64,000 bases of DNA from assembly GCA_963680875.1 (NCBI GenBank), contig OY804589.1, positions 19,674,413-19,738,412 on the forward strand, written 5' to 3'. The stretch is from Bathymodiolus brooksi (Eukaryota; Mollusca; Bivalvia; Mytilida; Modiolidae). Each line of letters opens with the position of its first letter. Positions within the stretch are counted from its first letter, which is position 1. A program made the position numbers and the translations under genes. The notes under the pieces are model-generated. The model was not told where the DNA came from, did no database searches, and saw nothing but the letters and a program-made list of their open reading frames with translations. Positions 46,871-59,257 of the stretch are shown piece by piece.

Positions 46871-47449
46871 TGTTCGGTAATCCAACTACCTAGCTTAAAG
46901 AGCCACCCAGGCCCTTATACTTAGGAAGACTCTAGAGGGAAAAACATCTAATATTTTACTCATCTTACATATTTTATATACTTCTTTTAAAAAACTAAAA
47001 TTGATGAAGTATGAAAGCTTAAGTGAGAAAAAGTAAATCGTTTGATTCACTGTATATATTACACGCATTAATTTGAAGAAAAAAAACAAACAAAAACAGG
47101 CTTAATGTTTTTCCCTCCTAATAAAGTTTTTTTTGGCCGAAAAAAATCATTGCACATGAAAATTTTCTTAACCTTCTCCTTTATGTGATCTAAGATAAGG
47201 AAGATACACTTGCCTCTTTGTGTGTGTGTTGTTTTATTTGTTACAAATTGAATATATCTAATTTCTTGTTATTGTAATTACTGCGTTCCACCCTAGTGTT
47301 TTACATAGAAATTTCCAACATTTCATAAATTTTTAAGCAAGTTTTACATGCAAACAACATAAGAAATCAATATTTCTCATTTCCACGGAAAATACTATAC
47401 ATAAAGAATGATCTATAAACAGCAGATGTCTAATGTATATTTTTTCTTA
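46871..47449. other. Intron sequence, nothing recognised
   Basis: AT-rich and specific to cassette II; the cassette I position is occupied by the RBM17 retrocopy. Confidence 0.5.
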
Positions 47450-47723
47450 GGGACGGACCATTTAATTTCCATGGTGGGGTTTTGGTTTCTTTCTAAAAAA
47501 ATATTCTGATTCCCAATGTTGGTGAAAAAAATAATCTGATTTCGGTGGAAGAAATCAAATTATTCTGATTTAGAGTTTTTGTCATATAACCTAATGTTAA
47601 ATTCTGGTAAAAACAATAAATATTCTAACTCTCGTGTTGTCCGAAAAAAATATTCTGAACGAAACAAAAACTCATAACCCCCCCCCCCCCCCCCCCCACC
47701 CTACACATTTAATGGTCGGTCCC
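47450..47723. mobile_element. Harbinger-like MITE in cassette II intron
   Basis: A 274-bp element with ends GGGACGGACCATTTAAT and ATTAAATG-type complement (AATGGTCGGTCCC). The target duplication TTA is at 47,447-47,449 and 47,724-47,726. It has the same interior motifs and poly-C run as 39,271-39,557. Confidence 0.75.
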
Positions 47724-48097
47724 TTAGACAACTAAATGTTCTATCATTTATGAAGCGGAAGACAATTTTGTGTCCGATGCCTTATTTATGTTGTTGTGTC
47801 AGTCCAACAGCGTCAATAAATTTTGCACGGACCCTTGTTCCTGTAAACAATAAATGATGTAAATACTGTGATTTCGCATAACCTCGTTCTGTGATGAACT
47901 AGTTATGCGGATATGGTGATAATATTTGTCTCTGTGATACCTAAATTTTGTAAATACTGCGATATTATGTGCCTGTTTAATACCTGACCTGTGATTAAAT
48001 AATTATGTAAATATTGTGAACATATCGTTATCCATCTGTTTAGTAAGGACTTGTAATCACTGTTTTGTTATTGATAATCTAATTAGGATATCAATTT

Positions 48098-48198
48098 TAT
48101 AGTCTTTGGTTTGACCCGATCGCGGCTCGAAGCCATGATCTAACTTCAATTCAATGGAGACCAGCATGGTAACTATAACACCACGGATGCGGCTAAGT
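48098..48198 (-). mobile_element. tRNA-like SINE head (duplicate of 28,768)
   Basis: Same sequence and position relative to the Ig-C exon as in cassette I. Confidence 0.55.
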
Positions 48199-48568
48199 GA
48201 ACAGAAATCGTATTAGTGTTCAGTATGATGAGGGATAACCAGTGGAAAAAGTATTGCTGATTAAGTTTTGAGCAAACAAAATACATCTTTAAATCGATGT
48301 TCCCTCACGTGGAAATACAACTATGATGTCGAGTTTTAAACTTTAGTTACATACAGTAGAAGTGATCCCATCTTACAATTTGGTATCGCGGGTTGTGACG
48401 CTCAATAATATGCTTTACATGTAAACGAGGTAATATTTGGTCAGTCAAAAGTCAGAAACAAACATTCACAATATAACATCGGATAGATCATTTTGTTTTT
48501 GTATTGCTTCCGAATTATTCATTAATTCGTTTCTAAATTGATTTCTTTGTTTTATCTACTGTACATAC

Positions 48569-48799
48569 CTCTGACACTAACATCTACCTGTTCTAGATTG
48601 GTATAATTCCAACAACGATATCTACCGCCGTCATTTGTTTGAACATTATAGATAGTCATAGAACCACTATATACATTCCCATATTTAGCTCCTGCTTGGA
48701 TTGGGCTAGACCAACCCGGATCCGTTCTCCTTTGCCAATTGTAATTCGGACCTGGTAATGTGCATGTTAAGGTAGTATTACTCCCCCATATGGCTATCG
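48569..48799 (-). CDS. Cassette II Ig domain C exon
   Basis: A phase 1-1 exon of 231 nt, acceptor TTTAATTTCAG and donor GTATGT. It reads IAIWGSNTTLTCTLPGPNYN, then WQRRTDPGWSS, KYGNVYSGSMTIYNVQ and NDGGRYRC. The Ig hallmarks are intact. A possible in-frame ATG lies upstream at 48,830 in the intron (MRLFIVGLISA), but the acceptor inside that frame and the parallel with Ig-A and Ig-B make exon use the better reading. Confidence 0.88.
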
Positions 48800-48879
48800 C
48801 TGAAATTAAACCAACAATAAATAAGCGCAATCTTTAATAGAGAACACGCGTAAGTTGTTATAATTATTGTTTCTATAAG

Positions 48880-51800
48880 GGTCTTTAGTGGCTATGTTAG
48901 CATTAAGGACAGTTATGATCAATAAGTTCCTTCAAGGGTCATGCTAGTATTAAGAACCTTTATGGTGAATAAGGTCATATAGTGTTCATGCTTGTATTAA
49001 GGACAGTCATGGTCAATAAGGTATTTTATATGTCCCATTTGTATTAAGGACAGTCATGGTCAATAAGATTACTTAGTGGTCATGTTAGTATTCAGAACAC
49101 TTATGATCAATACGGTCATTTAGTGGTCATGTTAGTATCAAGGACAGTCATGGTAAATAAGGTCCTTCAGTGGTGGTCATGTTAGTATCAAGGATAGTCA
49201 TCAGCAATAACATTATTTAGTGGTCATATTTGTATTTAAAACACTCATGATCAATAAGGTCCTTCAGTTGTCATATTTGTATTAAAGACAATCAGGGTCA
49301 TTTAGGTCATTTGGAGGTCAAGTTAGTATCAAGACCAGTCATGGTGAATAAAGTCATTCGTATTAAGGACAGTCGTGGTCAATAAGGCCTTTTATATATC
49401 ATACTTGTATTAAAACAGTGATGGTCAATAAGGTCTTTTATATGTCCTATTTGTATTAAGGAAAGTCATGGTCAATAAGGTCTTTTATATGTCCTACTTG
49501 CATTAAGGACAGTCATGGTCAATAAGGTATTTTATATGTCCTACTTGTATTAAGGACAGTCATGGTCAATAAGGTTCTTTATATGTCCTATTTGTATTAA
49601 GGAAAGTCATGGTCAATAATACTACTTAGTGGTCAGGTTAGTATTTAGAACACTCATGATCAATACTGTCATTTAGTGGTCATTTTAGTATCAAGGACAG
49701 TCATGGTAAATAAAGTGCTTCAGTGATGGTCATGTTAGTATCAAGAACAGTCATCGGCAATATGATTATTTAGTGGTCATATTAGCATTTAAATCACTCA
49801 TGATCAATAAGGTCCTTTAGTGGTCATATTTGTATTAAGACAATCAGTGCCATTTAGGTCAATTAGAGGTCATTTTAGTATCAAAACCAGTCATGGTGAA
49901 TAATGTCATTCGTATTAATGACAGTCATGGTCAATAAGGTCTTTTATATGTCTTACTTCTATTAAGGACAGTGATGGTCAATAAGGTCTTTTATATGTCC
50001 TATATGTATTGAGGAAAGTCATGATCAATAAGGTCTTTTATATGTCCTACTTGCATTAAGGACAATCATGTTATATATCATACTTGTATTACGGAAGGTC
50101 ATGGTCAATAAGGTCTTGTATATGTCATATTTGTATTAAGGAAATTCATGGTCAATAAGGTCCTTTATATGTCATATTTATATTAAGGACAGTCATGGTC
50201 AATAAGGTCTTTTATATGTTCTATTTGTATTAAGGACAGTCATGGTCAATAAGGTCTTTTATATGTCATATTTGTATTAAGGAAATTCATTTTAAATAAG
50301 GTCCTTTATATGTCCTATTTGTAAAAAGGAAAGTCATGGTCAATAAGGAACTTTATATGTCCTATTTGTATCATGGAAAGTCATGATCAATAAGGTCCTT
50401 TATATGTCCTACTTGTATTAAGGACAGTCATGGTCAATAAGGTATTTTATATGTCCTACTTGTATTAAGGACAGTCATGGTCAATAAGGTCTTTTATATG
50501 GCCTACTTGCATTAAGGAGAGTCATGGTCAATAAGGTATTTTATATGTCATACCAGCATTAGGGACAGTCATGGTCAATAAGGTATTTTTATGTCCTACA
50601 TGTATTAAGGACAGTCATGGTCAATAAGGTTCTTTTATATTTCTTAGTTGCATTAAGGACAGTCATGATCAATAAGGACCTTTATATGTCATATTTATAT
50701 TAAGGACAGTCACGGTCAATACGGTCTTTTATATGGCCTATTTGTATTAAGGACAGTCATTTTCAATAAGGTCTTTTATATGTCCCACTTGTATAAAGGA
50801 CAGTCATGGTCAATAAGGTCTTGTATATGTCATATTTGCATTAAGGAAAGTCATGGTCAATAAGATCCTTTATATATCATATTCATATTAAGGACAGTCA
50901 GGGTCAATAAGGTGTTTTATATGTCCTATTTGTATTAAGGAAAGTCATGGTCAATAATATTACTTAGTGGTCAGGTTAGTATTTAGAACACTCGTGATCA
51001 ATACTGTCATTTAGTGGTCATTTTAGTATCAACGACAGTCATGGTAAATGATGTGCTTCAGTGATGGTCATGTTAGTATCAAGGACAGTCATCGGCAATA
51101 TGATTATTTAGTGGTCATATTAGTATTTAGAACACTCATGATCAATAAGGTCCTTTAGTGGTCATATTTGTATTAAGACAATCAGTGCCATTTAGGTCAT
51201 TTAGAGGTCATGTTAGTATGAAGACCAGTCATGGTGAATAATGTTATTCGTATTAAGGACCTTTATATATCCTACTTGCATTAAGGACAATCATGGTCAA
51301 TAATTTATGTTATATATCATACTTGTATTAAGGAAGGTCATGGTCAATAAGGTCTTTTATATGTCATATTTGTATTAAGGAAATTCATGGTCAATAAGGT
51401 CCTTTATATGTCATATTTATATTAAGGACAGTCATGGTCAATAAGGTCTTTTGTATGTTCTATTTGTATTAAGGACAGTCACGGTCAATAAGGTCTTTTA
51501 TATGTTCTATTTGTATTAAGGACAGTCATGGTTAATAAGGTCCTTTAGTGGTCATATTTGTATAAAAGACAATCAGGACCAATTAGGTCATTTAGAGGTC
51601 ATGTTAGTATCAAAACCAGTCATGGTGAATAAAGTCATTCGTATTAAAGATGATCAATAAGGACTTTTATATGTCCTACTTGCATTAAGGACAATCATGG
51701 TCAATAAGGTATGTTATATATCATACTTGTATTAAGGAAGGTCATGGTCAATAAGGACTTTTATATGTCCTATTTGTATTAAGAACAGTCATGGTCAATA

Positions 51801-54800
51801 AGGTCTTTTATATTTCCTACTTGCATTAAGGACAGTCATGGTCAAAAAGGTCCTTTATATGTCTATTTGTATTAAGGCCAGTCATGGTCAATAATGCCTT
51901 TTATATGTCCTATTTATTTTAAGGAAATTCATGGTCAATTAGGTCCTTTATATGTCATATTTATATTAAGGACAGTCATGGTCAATAAGGTATTTTATAT
52001 GTCCTACTTGCATTAAGGACAGACATGGTCAATAAGGTCTTTTATATGTCATATTTGTATTAAGGAATGTCATGTTTAATAAGGTCTTTTATATGTCATA
52101 TTTATATTAAGGACAGTCATGGTCAATAAGGTCTTTTATATTTCCTATTTGTTTTAAGGAAAGTCATGGCAATGCGATTACTTAGTGGTCATGTTAGTAT
52201 TTAGAACACTCCTGATCAATACTGTCATTTAGTAGTCATGTTAGTATCAATGACAGTCATGGCAAAAAAGGTGCTTCAGTGGTGGTCATGTTAGTATCAA
52301 GGACAGTCATCGACAATAAGATTATTTAGTGGTCATATTAGTATTTAGAACACTCATGATCAATAAGATCCTTTAGTGGTCATATTTGTATTAAGACAAT
52401 CAGTGCCATTTAGTTCAATTAGAGGTCATGTTAGTATCAAGACCAGTCATGGTGAATAATGTCATTCGTATTAAGGACAGTCATGGTCAATAAGGTCTTT
52501 TATATGTCCTATATGTATTAAGGAAAGTCATGATCAATAAGGTCTTTTATATGTCCTTCTTGCATTAAGGACAGTCATGGTCAATAAGGTATGTTATATA
52601 TCCTACTTGTATTAAGGTAGGTCATGATCAATAAGGTCTGTTATATGTCATATTTGTATTAAGGAAATTCATGGTCAATAAGGTCCTTTATATGTCATAT
52701 TTATATTAAGGACAGTCATGTTCAATAAGGTCATTTATATGTTCTATTTGTATTAAGGACAGTCATGGTCAATAAGGCCTTTTATATGTCCTATTTGTTC
52801 TAAGGAAAGTCATGGTCAATATGGTCTTTTATATGTCATATTTATATAAAGGACAGTCGTGGTCAATAAGGTATTTTATATGTCCTACTTGTATTAAGGA
52901 CAGTCATGGTCAATATGGTCTTTTATATGTCATATTTCTATTAAGAAAAATCATGATCAATAAGGTCTTTTATATGTCCTACTTGCATTAAGGACAGTCA
53001 TGGTCAATAAGGTATGTTATATATCTTACTTGTATTAAGGAAGGTCATGGTCAATAAGGTCTTTTATATGTCATATTTGTATTAAGGAAATTCATGTTCA
53101 ATAAGGTCCTTTATATGTCATATTTATATTAAGGCCAGTCATGGTCAATAAGGTATTTTATATGTCCTACTTGTATTAAGGACAGTCATGGTCAATAAGG
53201 TCTTTTATATGTCATATTTCTATTAAGAAAAATCATGATCAATAAGGTCTTTTATATGTCCTACTTGCATTAAGGACAGTCATGGTCAATAAGGTATGTT
53301 ATATATCTTACTTGTATTAAGGAAGGTCATGGTCAATAAGGTCTTTTATATGTCATATTTGTATTAAGGAAATTCATGGTCAATAATGTCCTTTATATGT
53401 CGTATTTATATTAAGGACAGTCATGGTCAATAAGGTCTTTTATATGTCATATTTGTATTACAGAAAGTCATGTTCAATAAGGTCCTTTATAGTTCATATT
53501 TATATTAAGGCCAGTCATGGTCAATGAGGTCTTTTATATGTCCTACTTGTATTAAGAAAAGTCATGTCCAATAAGGTCCTTTATAGGTCATATTTGTATT
53601 AAGGACAATCATGGTCAATAAGGTCTTTTATATTTCCTATTTGTATTAAGGACAGTCATGACAATATGATTACTTAGTGGTAATGTTAGTATTTAGAACA
53701 CTCCTGATCAATACTGTCATTTACTGGTCATGTTACTATCAAGGACAGTCATCGACAATAAGATTATTTATTGGTCATATTAGTATTTAGAACACTCATG
53801 ATCAATAAGGTCCTTTAGTGGTCATATTTGTATTAAGACAATCCGTGCCATTTAGGTCATTTAGAGGTCATGTTCGTATCAAGATCAGTCATGGTGAATA
53901 ATGTCATTCGTATTAAGGACAGTCATGGTCAATAAGGCCTTTTATATGTCTTTCTTTTATTAAGGACAGTCATATTCAATAAGGTCTTTTATATGTCCTA
54001 CTTGCATTAAGGACAGTCATGGTCAATAAGATATGTTATATATCCTACTTGTATTAAGGACAGTCATGGTCAATAAGGTTCTTTATATGTCCTATTTGTA
54101 TTAAAGAAAGTCATGGTCAATAAGGTCCTTTATATGTCCTATATGTACTAAAGAAAGTCTTGGTGAATAAGGCACTTTATTTGTCCTATTTGTATTAAGG
54201 AAAGTCATGGTCAAAAAAGTGCTTTATATATTCTAGTTGTATTAAAGACAGCCATGGTCAATACGGTCTTTCATATGTCCTACTTGTATTGAGGATTTTC
54301 ATGGTCAATAAGGCCTTTTATATGTCATAGTTTTATCAAGAAAAGTCATGGTCAATAATGTCTTTTATATGTCCTATTTGTATTAAGGACAGTCATGGTC
54401 AATAAGGTATTTTATATGTCCTACTTGTATTAAGGACATTCATTGTCAATAATGTTCCTTATATGTCATATTTGTATTAAGGAAAGTCATTGTCAAAAGT
54501 GCTTTATATATCCTAGTTGTATTAAGGACAGCCATGGTCAATAAGGTCTTTTATTTGTCATACTTTTATTAAGAACATTCATGGTCTATAAGGTCTTTTG
54601 TATGTTATATTTGTATTAAGGAAAGTCATTGTCAATAAGGACTTTTATTTGTCCTATTTGTATTAATGAACGACATGGTAAATGAGGTCTTTTATATGTC
54701 CTACTTGTATTAATGAAAGTCAAGGTCAATAAGGTATTTTATATGTCCTACTTTTATTAAGGACAGTCATGGTCTATAAGGTCTTTTATATGTCCCATTT

Positions 54801-55560
54801 GTATTAAGGAATGTCATTCTCAATAAGATTTCTATATGATCTACCTGTATTAAGGAAATGCATGGTCAATAAGGTTTAATATATGTCCTAACTGAAATAA
54901 GACCAGTCATGGTGAATACAGTCATTCGCATTAAGGACAGTCATTGTCAATGAGGTCTTTTATATGTCCTATTTGTATTAAGGAAAGTCATGGTGAATAA
55001 GGTTTTTCATATGTCCTATTTGCATTAAGGACAGTCATGGTCAATACGGTCCTTTGTATGTGCTATTTGTATTAAGGAATGTCATGGTCAATAAGGTCCT
55101 TTATATGTCCTATTTGTATTAAGGACAGTCATGGTCAATAAGGTCCTTTATATGTCCCATTTGAATTAAGGAAAATCACGGTGAATAAGGTTTTTCATAT
55201 GCCCTATTTGTATTAAGGAAAGTCATGGTCAATAGGGTCATTTTTATGTCCTATTTGTATTATGAAATGTCATGGTCAATTAGATAATTTATATGTCCTA
55301 CTTGTATTAAGGACAATCATGGTTAATTATGTCATTCAGAGCTCATGTTAGTATTATGACCAGTCATGCAGAATAAAGTCATTCGCATTAAGGACAGTCA
55401 TTGTCAATAAGGTACTTTATATGTTCTATTTGTATTAAGGAAAGTCATGGTCAATACTGTCATTTAGTGGTCATGTTAGTGCTAAGGAAAGTATTGCTTG
55501 ATATGGTCCTTAAGTGGTAATTTTACTATGAAGGATAGTTATGGTAGATTAGGTGGTGAA
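48880..55560. repeat. Expanded 47-bp minisatellite, cassette II
   Basis: About 6.7 kb, on the order of 140 units, of the ATTAAGGACAGTCATGGTCA / ATAAGGTCTTTTATATGTCC repeat. A distinct block (CAATATGATTATTTAGTGG or near variants, then ACACTCATGATCAATAAGG) returns near 49,753, 51,090, 52,310 and 53,752, giving a higher-order period of about 1.2-1.45 kb. It lies wholly in the Ig-B to Ig-C intron. Confidence 0.92.
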
Positions 55561-56159
55561 ATCTTGATGAAAAGATGATTCTCATAGACGGTGTAAATAT
55601 CTGCAAATAAATGTGCCTACCTGTAGCGCACGTCATTCGTACATTGTACACTTCGTGAAACTGCATTCAGATGATCAATTTGAATAAACACCACACCTTT
55701 CTGATAGTATATACAAACCGTATATCCATAGTCAGTCATATCATCAAAGTTGCGTTCCACTTTACATAAACGTGATTAAGTGTTTTTAAGTTATGAACAG
55801 ACTCACAGAGTTTCCAGCTTTTATACTGAAACGTCGTTAGAAAAATACATGATGCTAAATTCACTTAGCAATCATTTAAATGTTTCATCTTTTGATTTGC
55901 TATACTCAATGAAAACAAAGCTACATGTATAATTTCGTAACGTAACAAAAAATGGAAAATATTACGGAGGATAGTAGAACACTGTATTGCATATGTAGAA
56001 CATTGTGTAAAATTGCACATTACACTGAGATCGGAAAGCAACATACACAATATAACATTTTATATCTCATTCTTTCTGAAATATTTGCCGAGCTTCATCT
56101 TAATGCATATGCATGTATTGGTTTCGTTTGACTGCACTTTTCTAATTTACTTTGCGTAC
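55561..56159. other. Intron between Ig-B and the minisatellite, cassette II
   Basis: Collinear with 30,961-31,530. No exon seen. Confidence 0.6.
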
Positions 56160-56387
56160 CTCTAAAGACAATATTCATTTGCATTTGTTGATTACCAGTT
56201 CTACATAAATAAGTACCACCGTCATGTGGATCAACATTATAGATAGCCAGATATCCAGTATTCACATTCCCGTATTTAGCACCTTGTTCTAGTAAAGACC
56301 AATAAGAGTGATTCGATATCAGCCATGTGAAAGACGAGCCTTGTAGTGGACATGTTAATGTAGCTGTACTTCCTTCTATTGCTATCA
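56160..56387 (-). CDS. Cassette II Ig domain B exon
   Basis: A phase 1-1 exon of 228 nt, acceptor TAATTTCAG and donor GTACGC (weaker than GTAAGC in cassette I). It reads IAIEGSTATLTCPLQGSSFT, then WLISNHSYWSLLEQGAKYG and YNVDPHDGGTYLC. Cys pair, Trp and D-x-G-x-Y-x-C are intact. Confidence 0.9.
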
Positions 56388-57385
56388 CTGAAATTAGATT
56401 AAAAAGTGATTCACAAACTCTACATAGAAAACATTATTATACATGCTATAACCCGGATGTTGCTGTCTCCAGTTATTAAAAACCATATTTCTATATTTGG
56501 TATTAGAATGGGCAAATCAAATTATTATCTTTTGTATCTTCGATATAGATAATACTAAAAATGATATAATCTTTCAAACATTTTTTTTCAGAAAATATCA
56601 ACACCTTGTTATTCGGTACAGATGACGCAATATTGTATTGGGAATTATATTATTTTTCGAAGATGACCATTGTTTCACTATTGAGTCGCACGATGGCCTT
56701 GTGTACTTTTTTGATGTTTGAGGCCATCAACTATCTTTATATTAAATATGCATGTAGCATGTACGGCGACTTCTGTGTCACGATGATTAAATATACTTTC
56801 TATGAAGTTCAAGATTGGATCGTTCTGTATGACATCCTGCTCACCAAGTTATATGTAAGTGTTGACGAAACACTGGCATGATCGCATCTTGTTCACTAAG
56901 AAGTGTTGAACCCATAAACTATAATACATATCTAGTGGACCCATACAACTATAAAACATACAGTGAAGCATAATTTGTTTCTATTTTATTTGGAATGTTG
57001 CAATTAAGCATAACAATATTGCAGATATCCATTACCGAACTTTATGTTTTGCATGTATAATATTGTTGAACTGCAAATTACCCCGAGATAAACAGAAACA
57101 GCGTATACTCTGAGTCCCGCTTTCCAAATGCTATGTAATTCATAGTTTCTGTAAAAATCCGTTTGCTAACAATAGACAACTTTTTAATTGCATCCGATTA
57201 CAGGACATTTATAATACAAACATATCAAAAACGTTTTGTTAATGATTTCGCTGAGATAGAGCGACATGGTAAATACAGTCTGTGCACGAACATTCACTTT
57301 GTTATTTGTTCTGTTATGTTTGCGGTTTACTTCTTAATGCATATTGCTTTCGCTGGACTTCCCTTGTCTTATCTACTTTACTTAC

Positions 57386-57619
57386 CTATAACAGTAACTT
57401 TTATAATGGTATATCCTTGTCGTGAATCAACTCTGCAAAGATAATTACCGTCGTCACCTGGGTCAACATTATATATAATCAGAGATGCAGTATTCACATT
57501 CCCGTATTTATCTCCTTGCTGAAGTGTAGACCAATTATAATTCACCAACTGTTGCCATTGGAAAGACGACCCTTCCGATGGACATGTTAATGTAGTAGTA
57601 CCTCCTGATATGGCTTCCA
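57386..57619 (-). CDS. Cassette II Ig domain A exon
   Basis: A phase 1-1 exon of 234 nt, acceptor CTTATTTCAG and donor GTAAGT. It reads EAISGGTTTLTCPSEGSSFQ, then WQQLVNYNWSTLQQGDKYG and YNVDPGDDGNYLC. It is the first extracellular domain of cassette II, about 1.5 kb from the nearest signal exon (59,097-59,148). It is two codons longer than its cassette I partner. Confidence 0.9.
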
Positions 57620-59096
57620 CTGAAATAAGTTCAAATTTGTTAAGCAGTAAATTATAAGTATCATTTACTTACAGAAAAAACAAATGACATTTCAAAAATA
57701 AATAAACAAAACAATGCGGGAATGACTAAAGAATGTTTTCTCGTGTTTATCTATGCAGTTATACAGAGGATAAATGGCACAAGTACCAACATTAATATTA
57801 TATGAAAGTTTGGCAAGCAGTGTTTTGTCGTTTCTCACCATCTTTTCATATTTGTATGAAACGAAATAAACAACTAATTGATAAATAATGTTGTAATGAT
57901 TGTAACAAAAATATATTACACAAGACTTATTTATTTGTTTTTGAGATTGTGCAAGTATTGTCCTATGTATGTAACAGTGTCCATACATATTTGTGACAAT
58001 ATCTACGCAATTTGCTTTCTCAAAAGAAATTGTTTTAACTGAAAACAAAAACGTTTGATAAACCTTCATTTCTTTTGGTTCTAGATGTCCTTCTTGAGGA
58101 ATTCCCGATTTAACGCCAACAAAAAGAAGCAGAAAATTTTCGAGATTTTTGTCGACCGCTTTAAACAGTCATCTTTCGACCTGTCAACTATATGATAATA
58201 CTATCATTTGTATACATGCGTACATATATGGGATAATTGTTTATAGGTCTTAGCCTTTGATAAGTCATGCTTACTACCAGATAGGTATACACATTTGAAT
58301 CTACTTTGCAAACTCCGACACGTTAAAGAATGTGGAAATTAAGCTCCGTCAGAAGTCGATTCTATATTGCTATGCTTTTCACGTAGTAAAGAGGCGTAAG
58401 TTGCCATCCACTTTCTGATATGTTGTGCATGCAGGTCTGACATCAATCTGGAGATGAGCAGGTTCAAATAACTTTATATATAAATTGATAACTGACTGAA
58501 AAGGTGGCAAATTATCATTATCTTTAGTACACACAAGTAAGCATTAAAGCGTTAACGTTGTACATCAGATTCATAGAATGTGATCACACTTGTTCACATA
58601 TGGAATGCTTATATTAATTGTTTAACACATAGAAGAAATTTTGCTTCGCTTGGAAGAGTTACTATAATTCGATACAGTGTTGGTATGCATTTCTGCATGC
58701 TGCACTTATTATGCTGTGCTGTTCAGTCGTGCTGTACGGACACAAGGATGAATGAAAATTAGAGTCATCAAATCAGTTCAGCTTTACAAATTAAGATTTG
58801 AAAAGCGGTAATTTGATTGACCAAGCAATGATCATCTGAATGAGAACCTTTATGTCAGTTACATGATCTTGATGTTAGAACTTTGGGTACAAATTAAACA
58901 AATATTATCAACGTATGATATCATAAGTGTAATTGTATGCCGTTATATAAAATTATATGACGGTTTAAGTTAAAGATTGAAGAAACTATAAGCATTGAAC
59001 AGCTACGAATTCAAATGAAAGGTTTTAAAAAGCTGTACATGTATATTTTACAAAATTTTAAGTTACAAATACTTTTCTTTCTAAATAACCACTTAC

Positions 59097-59148
59097 CAGC
59101 GTTTGATGAACAAACTTTGAAAACCAGTATTAAAATAAGCCTCAACAT
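59097..59148 (-). CDS. Signal-peptide first exon, copy 6 (nearest to cassette II)
   Basis: ATG at 59,148, reading MLRLILILVFKVCSSNA, with a GTAAGT donor, phase 1. Closest start for cassette II; intact. Confidence 0.75.
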
Positions 59149-59241
59149 TTTAATATTTAACTCAGTTCTGAAACCTTAACACGGAAGTAGATACCTGTTT
59201 ACAATTTAAATACTGGTCTACTAGACCGTGCAGTTCCACAC

Positions 59242-59257
59242 AATATATATACTATAT
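59242..59257 (-). promoter_or_regulatory. TATA-like stretch upstream of first exon copy 6
   Basis: Same conserved TATAGTATATATATTG block about 95-110 bp above the ATG. Confidence 0.35.

Noticed and set aside
48880..55560. Regular 47-bp repeats looked CRISPR-like
   Set aside because: The whole unit repeats without unique spacers, in a eukaryotic intron. It is a minisatellite.
13370..57619. Assignment of the receptor to UNC5
   Set aside because: Three compact Ig domains, three or more TSP1 repeats and a very short tail without ZU5 or death domain do not fit UNC5.
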